DNA of 63,866 bases from Paractinoplanes ferrugineus (GTDB lineage Bacteria; Actinomycetota; Actinomycetes; Mycobacteriales; Micromonosporaceae). Location of the stretch: NCBI RefSeq assembly GCF_016862195.1, contig NZ_BOMM01000076.1, positions 1-63,866 on the forward strand. Direction: 5' to 3'. The number at the start of each line of letters is the position of its first letter. Position 1 is the stretch's first letter. This document shows, in pieces, positions 60,848-63,866 of this stretch. The notes beneath the pieces are model-generated. The model saw only the letters and a list, made by a program, of their open reading frames with translations, did not search any database and had not been told where the DNA came from. The position numbers were made by a program, and so were the translations under genes.

Positions 60848-62308
60848 ATGCGGCACCAGCAACTTTCACTATTCTCCCGGCCGGTGACGGATGCTATGCG
60901 GGATCGCACAAGGGCACGCAATTGGTCGCCGGACAAGGAGGAATTCCGTCGGGAGCACGCGCGTCATCGGCGGTGGGGACTTGCCCGCAGATACGCGTGG
61001 AAGCTGTGCCGCTCCCATGGTTGCTCCCGGGAGTGCGGCGAGTTGGGTCTGCACGATTCCATCGAGGCCGTCCCGCCGCTGATCTGGCCGGCCGAGGCCA
61101 CCTTGACGCAGCCAAGCCCACCGTCCGCCCCGAGCGACGCGGTTGCGCCCCGACGTGACCCAGCCTCCAGTGCGTCGCATCCCAATGGCAGGCCGGCCGC
61201 CATCACCCCGGTGCCGACAGCGGCACAGGCCGCGCTCGCGCCCAGGCCCGAGCCCGCACATAGGTCCGAGCCCGCACCCAGGCCCGAGCTTGCAGACCGC
61301 CCCAAGCTTGCGCCCCCGCCCGAGCCCGCGACCAGGTCCGAGCTTGCGCTCAAGTCCGAGCCTGCAGCCAGGTCCGAGCTTGCGCCCAAGCCTGCGCCCC
61401 GGTTCGAGCTCGCAGACCGGTCCGAGCCTGCGCCCGAGTCCGAGCTTGCGCCCCCGCCTGCGCCCCGGTCCAACCTCGCGGACCAACCCGAGCTTGCGCC
61501 CCGGGCTCGAGCTCGCGGACCAGCCCAAGCTTGCGCGCAGGCCCGAGCTTGCGCCCCGGTCCAAACTCGCGGACCAACCCGAGCTTGCGCGCAGGTCCGA
61601 GCTCGCGCCCCGGTCTGCGCTCGCGGACCGACCCGAGGTAGCACGCAGGTCCGAGCTTGCGCGCCGGTCCCAACTTGCGCGCAGGCCCCAGCTTGCGCGC
61701 CGGTCCGAGCTCGCGGACCGACCCGAGCTTGCGCGCAGGCCCCAGCTTGGGCCCAGCGAGAAGCCCGCACGACGGGAGGCGACCGCGCCGATCGGCCGGT
61801 CAAGGCCAGTGAACGGGAGGGAGCCCACACAGCTGCCGGGTACCCCGCTGCTGCCTGGGTTCGCTCAGCCGCCGGGACCCGGCCCGGCGACCCAATCCCC
61901 CGGTCCGGGTGGAGTTCGCGGACCTGGAAAAGCCCACCCGCCGGTCCAGACCCGGGAACCAGGAGGAGACCTCGCCGCCGCCCATACCGGCGCCGCTTCC
62001 CGAACCCACCCAGCGGCCCGAGCCCACCCGACCCCACCCCGCCCCCGGCCCGGCCCGGCCCGCGAGCCGAGCCGAGCCGAGCCGAGACGAGCCACCGATC
62101 GGAAAGTCCGCGTGCCGAGAGGAGCACACCGAACCCGGGAAAGCCCGCCGGCTGCGACGAGCCCGCCAGTACGGCAGCCCGCGACAAACCGGTAGATCCA
62201 AACGACCCCGCAAATCAGGACGAACCGGCGGGGCGACACAAACCAGTGACCCCAGACCAACCGGCGGATCTGGATGAATCGCCAGACGCAGACGAACAGG
62301 CGGCTTGA
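60848..62308 (+). CDS. hexapeptide-repeat protein with conserved-looking N-terminus, frameshifted
   Basis: The N-terminal 85 residues look like a true folded domain: QQLSLFSRPVTDAMRDRTRA, SPDKEEFRREHARHRRWGL and KLCRSHGCSRECGELGLHD, with Cys and Arg/His rich helices. Then comes a Pro/Ala-rich stretch and, from residue 133, tandem hexapeptides of the type R-S/P-E-L/P-A-D/P. Near 61503 one extra base moves the repeat into the +1 frame, where it continues to 61756. Other low-complexity segments then appear in +2 and again in the original frame up to the stop at 62308. The single open frame of 486 codons is therefore probably a decayed or phase-variable gene rather than one intact protein. No function was recognised. 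Confidence 0.45.
   Translation: MRHQQLSLFSRPVTDAMRDRTRARNWSPDKEEFRREHARHRRWGLARRYAWKLCRSHGCSRECGELGLHDSIEAVPPLIWPAEATLTQPSPPSAPSDAVAPRRDPASSASHPNGRPAAITPVPTAAQAALAPRPEPAHRSEPAPRPELADRPKLAPPPEPATRSELALKSEPAARSELAPKPAPRFELADRSEPAPESELAPPPAPRSNLADQPELAPRARARGPAQACAQARACAPVQTRGPTRACAQVRARAPVCARGPTRGSTQVRACAPVPTCAQAPACAPVRARGPTRACAQAPAWAQREARTTGGDRADRPVKASEREGAHTAAGYPAAAWVRSAAGTRPGDPIPRSGWSSRTWKSPPAGPDPGTRRRPRRRPYRRRFPNPPSGPSPPDPTPPPARPGPRAEPSRAETSHRSESPRAERSTPNPGKPAGCDEPASTAARDKPVDPNDPANQDEPAGRHKPVTPDQPADLDESPDADEQAA
61244..61756. repeat. 18-bp minisatellite, about 29 units, coding hexapeptides
   Basis: The unit is close to aggtccgagcttgcgccc, with frequent variants in the third, fourth and last codon. 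Two units lack two codons. Units 1-15 are in one frame and 16-29 in the next, because of a one-base insertion near 61503. Confidence 0.75.
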
Positions 62309-62683
62309 AACGCGCCCACAGGCCAGGCGCAGCACGCAAGCCGGGCAAAGCACGCAAGCCAGGCGCAGCAGCAGCACGCAGGGCAGGGAAAATCCGCACG
62401 ATGGGGCGAGGGAGTGCCTACGCAGGTACTCCGGCAACGCATGCGACTCGCCGTCCAGCGGAGGCGGGGCGGCGTGCGCGAGGCAATCGTTCGGCATCTA
62501 TCGGCCATGCTGGGCGAACGATGCGGAGCGCGCGATGCTGTCGCGCGGACTGGGGCAGATCGCTGCCCCAAGATAAGGCCGGCAGGGGAATAACAATTGT
62601 TGCGGGAATGCGTCGGGCGCCGCCTATTGCTCGCTGAGCAAATTGGGCGCTTCCCACGAATGCGAAAGCGGAGAAGCAAGCCT
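62309..62683. other. gene-free stretch with short cag/acgcaagcc repeats
   Basis: Between the repeat gene and the flavoprotein stop I see no supportable gene. 62325-62395 contains repeated gcacgcaagcc and gcgcagcagc units. The section near 62590-62690 is AT-richer. The role is unknown. Confidence 0.4.
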
Positions 62684-63826
62684 TTATTGTTGCCGGATAT
62701 CGGTGCCGGCGGGCAGGAAAAGCTTGGCGGCGATGCGGGTGACTGTGCGCGCATCCATTATGCCGTCTTCTAGGCCCAGGCCGACGAGCCGGTTGAAGAC
62801 CCTGCCGTCGCGGGCGGCCGCGGTCATGGCGGCGTCCACGGCGCGGGGGCGGCGGGTCAGCCGGGCGGCGACGCTGGAATGGCGCAGGTGCCGGCCGAGC
62901 CGTTGGCGGAGCGCGGCTCGGTAACGTTCGGTCACGGACTGCGGGCCGCGGGCCGCTGCGGTCCCGGCCAGCGCGCCGGAGAGGACGGCGTAGAAGATGC
63001 CTTCGCCGGTGAACGGATTGATCAACGAGAGCGCGTCGCCCGCGAGCAGCGTGCGGCCACGGCCCGGCGGCGGCCGCCGGGTGGACAACGGCAGGTGGTG
63101 CGCCCGGAGGCCGGTCGGTTCGCCGACGGGCAGGAGATCGTGCAGGCGCTCCAGCAGGTACGCCCGGGAGAGCGGTTCGCGGCGCAACACCTCGCCGTAC
63201 CCGATGTTGGCGGTGCCGTTGCCGATCGGGAACGACCAGGCGTACGCGGGCCATTGCCGCTCCGTGGTGACGATGACCTGCTCGGTGAGGTTCGGCGCCG
63301 GCGCGTACCCCCGGATTGCCAAAGCCAGATGCCCGGCCGGATTGCCGGGGAACCCGAGGGTGCGCCGCACGACCGACCCGGCGCCGTCGGCGCCGATGAG
63401 CACCGCCGCCTCGAACCGGCCGTCGACGACCACCGGCCCGGCCCTCTCGTCACGGAACGCTCGCACGGTGTGCCGGCGAAGTTCGGCGCCGGCGGCCACG
63501 GCGGCCCGGACCAGTCGATCGTCGAAAACCTTCCGGGGCACGGTGTACGCCGGGCGGGGCAACGGCCGCGCGACCGTCGACCCACCGGGACTGACCAGTC
63601 GCAACCGGCCGATCGCCGGGTAGCCGTCGGTCACCCCGGTCACGCCGAGCGATTCCAGGACCTCGACCGCCGCAGTCGCGATGCCGTCCCCGCACGTCTT
63701 GTCCCGCGGAAACGTGGCCTGGTCGAGCAACAGCACCGACGCACCGGCCCGGCACGCGGCGATCGCCGCCGCGGCCCCGGCCGGACCCGCCCCCACGACC
63801 ACGACGTCGAACCGATCGACCGCCAC
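62684..63826 (-). CDS. geranylgeranyl reductase family FAD-dependent oxidoreductase
   Basis: A 380-residue flavoprotein. The N-terminal dinucleotide site is FDVVVVGAGPAGAAAAIAA (GxGxxG) followed by a Leu-rich strand. DKTCGDGIATAAVEVLESLG is the PxxKxCGxG-type motif of the GG-reductase family. LLAGDALSLINPFTGEGIFYAVLSGALA carries the second FAD-binding GD motif. WPAYAWSFPIGNGTANIGYG is the substrate-side core. Such enzymes saturate prenyl chains of lipids or quinones (menaquinone, polyprenol) or act on carotenoid-like compounds; the target here is unknown. Start GTG 63826; TATGTT 6 bases upstream could be the -10 of a leaderless mRNA. Confidence 0.9.
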   Translation of the reverse strand: MAVDRFDVVVVGAGPAGAAAAIAACRAGASVLLLDQATFPRDKTCGDGIATAAVEVLESLGVTGVTDGYPAIGRLRLVSPGGSTVARPLPRPAYTVPRKVFDDRLVRAAVAAGAELRRHTVRAFRDERAGPVVVDGRFEAAVLIGADGAGSVVRRTLGFPGNPAGHLALAIRGYAPAPNLTEQVIVTTERQWPAYAWSFPIGNGTANIGYGEVLRREPLSRAYLLERLHDLLPVGEPTGLRAHHLPLSTRRPPPGRGRTLLAGDALSLINPFTGEGIFYAVLSGALAGTAAARGPQSVTERYRAALRQRLGRHLRHSSVAARLTRRPRAVDAAMTAAARDGRVFNRLVGLGLEDGIMDARTVTRIAAKLFLPAGTDIRQQ

Positions 63827-63837
63827 CGACGAAACAT

Positions 63838-63866
63838 ACCCCGCCCGCCCGCCCGCCCGCCCGCCC
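63838..63866. repeat. CCCG tetranucleotide tract at the window edge
   Basis: At least six copies of gccc/cccg run to the end of the window, 12 bases upstream of the flavoprotein start (GGGC on its coding strand). The total length is unknown because the window ends inside the tract. Confidence 0.7.

Noticed and set aside
61244..61756. CRISPR array
   Set aside because: The 18-bp units are contiguous with no unique spacers and code for hexapeptides; no cas genes are present.
62418..63254. 278-codon minus-strand frame overlapping the flavoprotein
   Set aside because: It is a shadow of the GG-reductase frame with an Arg/Pro-rich translation and no motif.

Overview
The window is about 64 kb of very GC-rich DNA with GTG and TTG starts, GTGA/ATGA gene overlaps, TAT and Sec-secreted hydrolases carrying CBM2 or ricin-type (CBM13) modules on Pro/Thr or Ser/Ala linkers, and leaderless-looking genes. 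This fits an actinomycete, most likely Actinoplanes or another Micromonosporaceae member. That placement is an inference from style and gene content; no rRNA or other species marker is present.

Layout. 1-9.9 kb: a polysaccharide-degradation island with the end of a CBM2 protein, a GH59 galactosidase, a GH141-like beta-helix protein, a GH95 alpha-fucosidase and a CE1-like esterase, arranged around a divergent promoter with LacI-type palindromes. 9.9-17 kb: a YihY/BrkB membrane protein, a secreted beta-propeller, a small membrane protein, a NarL-type two-component pair, a secreted S33-like hydrolase and a DUF2750 protein. 17-27.3 kb: a second glycan island with GH43 and GH5 translationally coupled, a second GH5, GH16-CBM13, a GntR regulator with its own operators, and GH65. 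A methyltransferase, an AraC regulator and a class V aminotransferase sit between the two GH5 genes. 27.4-29.9 kb: MarR and XRE/MmyB regulators plus an NADP-dependent oxidoreductase, linked by shared palindromes. 29.9-37.2 kb: a compact divergent cluster of six glycosyltransferases and one WcbI-like protein with no visible exporter or polymerase. I regard it as the most likely undescribed system here. 37.2-43.3 kb: a nucleoside-salvage operon (nucleoside hydrolase, ABC importer, ribokinase, LacI) headed by a double LacI-type operator. 43.6-45.2 kb: TetR and a divergent oxidoreductase. 45.5-49.8 kb: a DIP1984-like protein, an ECF42-type sigma/YCII pair, a coiled-coil membrane protein and an aldo/keto reductase. 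49.9-53.2 kb: a ROK regulator divergent from GH36 alpha-galactosidase. 53.2-60.2 kb: Lon protease with an HspR-type (HAIR) site, two propeller-like proteins, two broken genes, and TetR with an alpha/beta hydrolase. 60.2-62.7 kb: a repeat-rich stretch holding a frameshifted gene built on an 18-bp (hexapeptide) repeat. 62.7-63.8 kb: a geranylgeranyl-reductase-like flavoprotein.

Working together: the secreted GH59, GH95, GH141-like, GH43, GH5, GH16 and esterase enzymes would open plant-type or fungal polysaccharides outside the cell. The non-secreted GH36 and GH65 would finish oligosaccharides inside. The importer operon takes up nucleosides or ribose-type sugars. Nearly every catabolic unit has its own regulator and a visible operator. 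No rRNA genes, intact tRNA, CRISPR array, integrase or insertion sequence was found.
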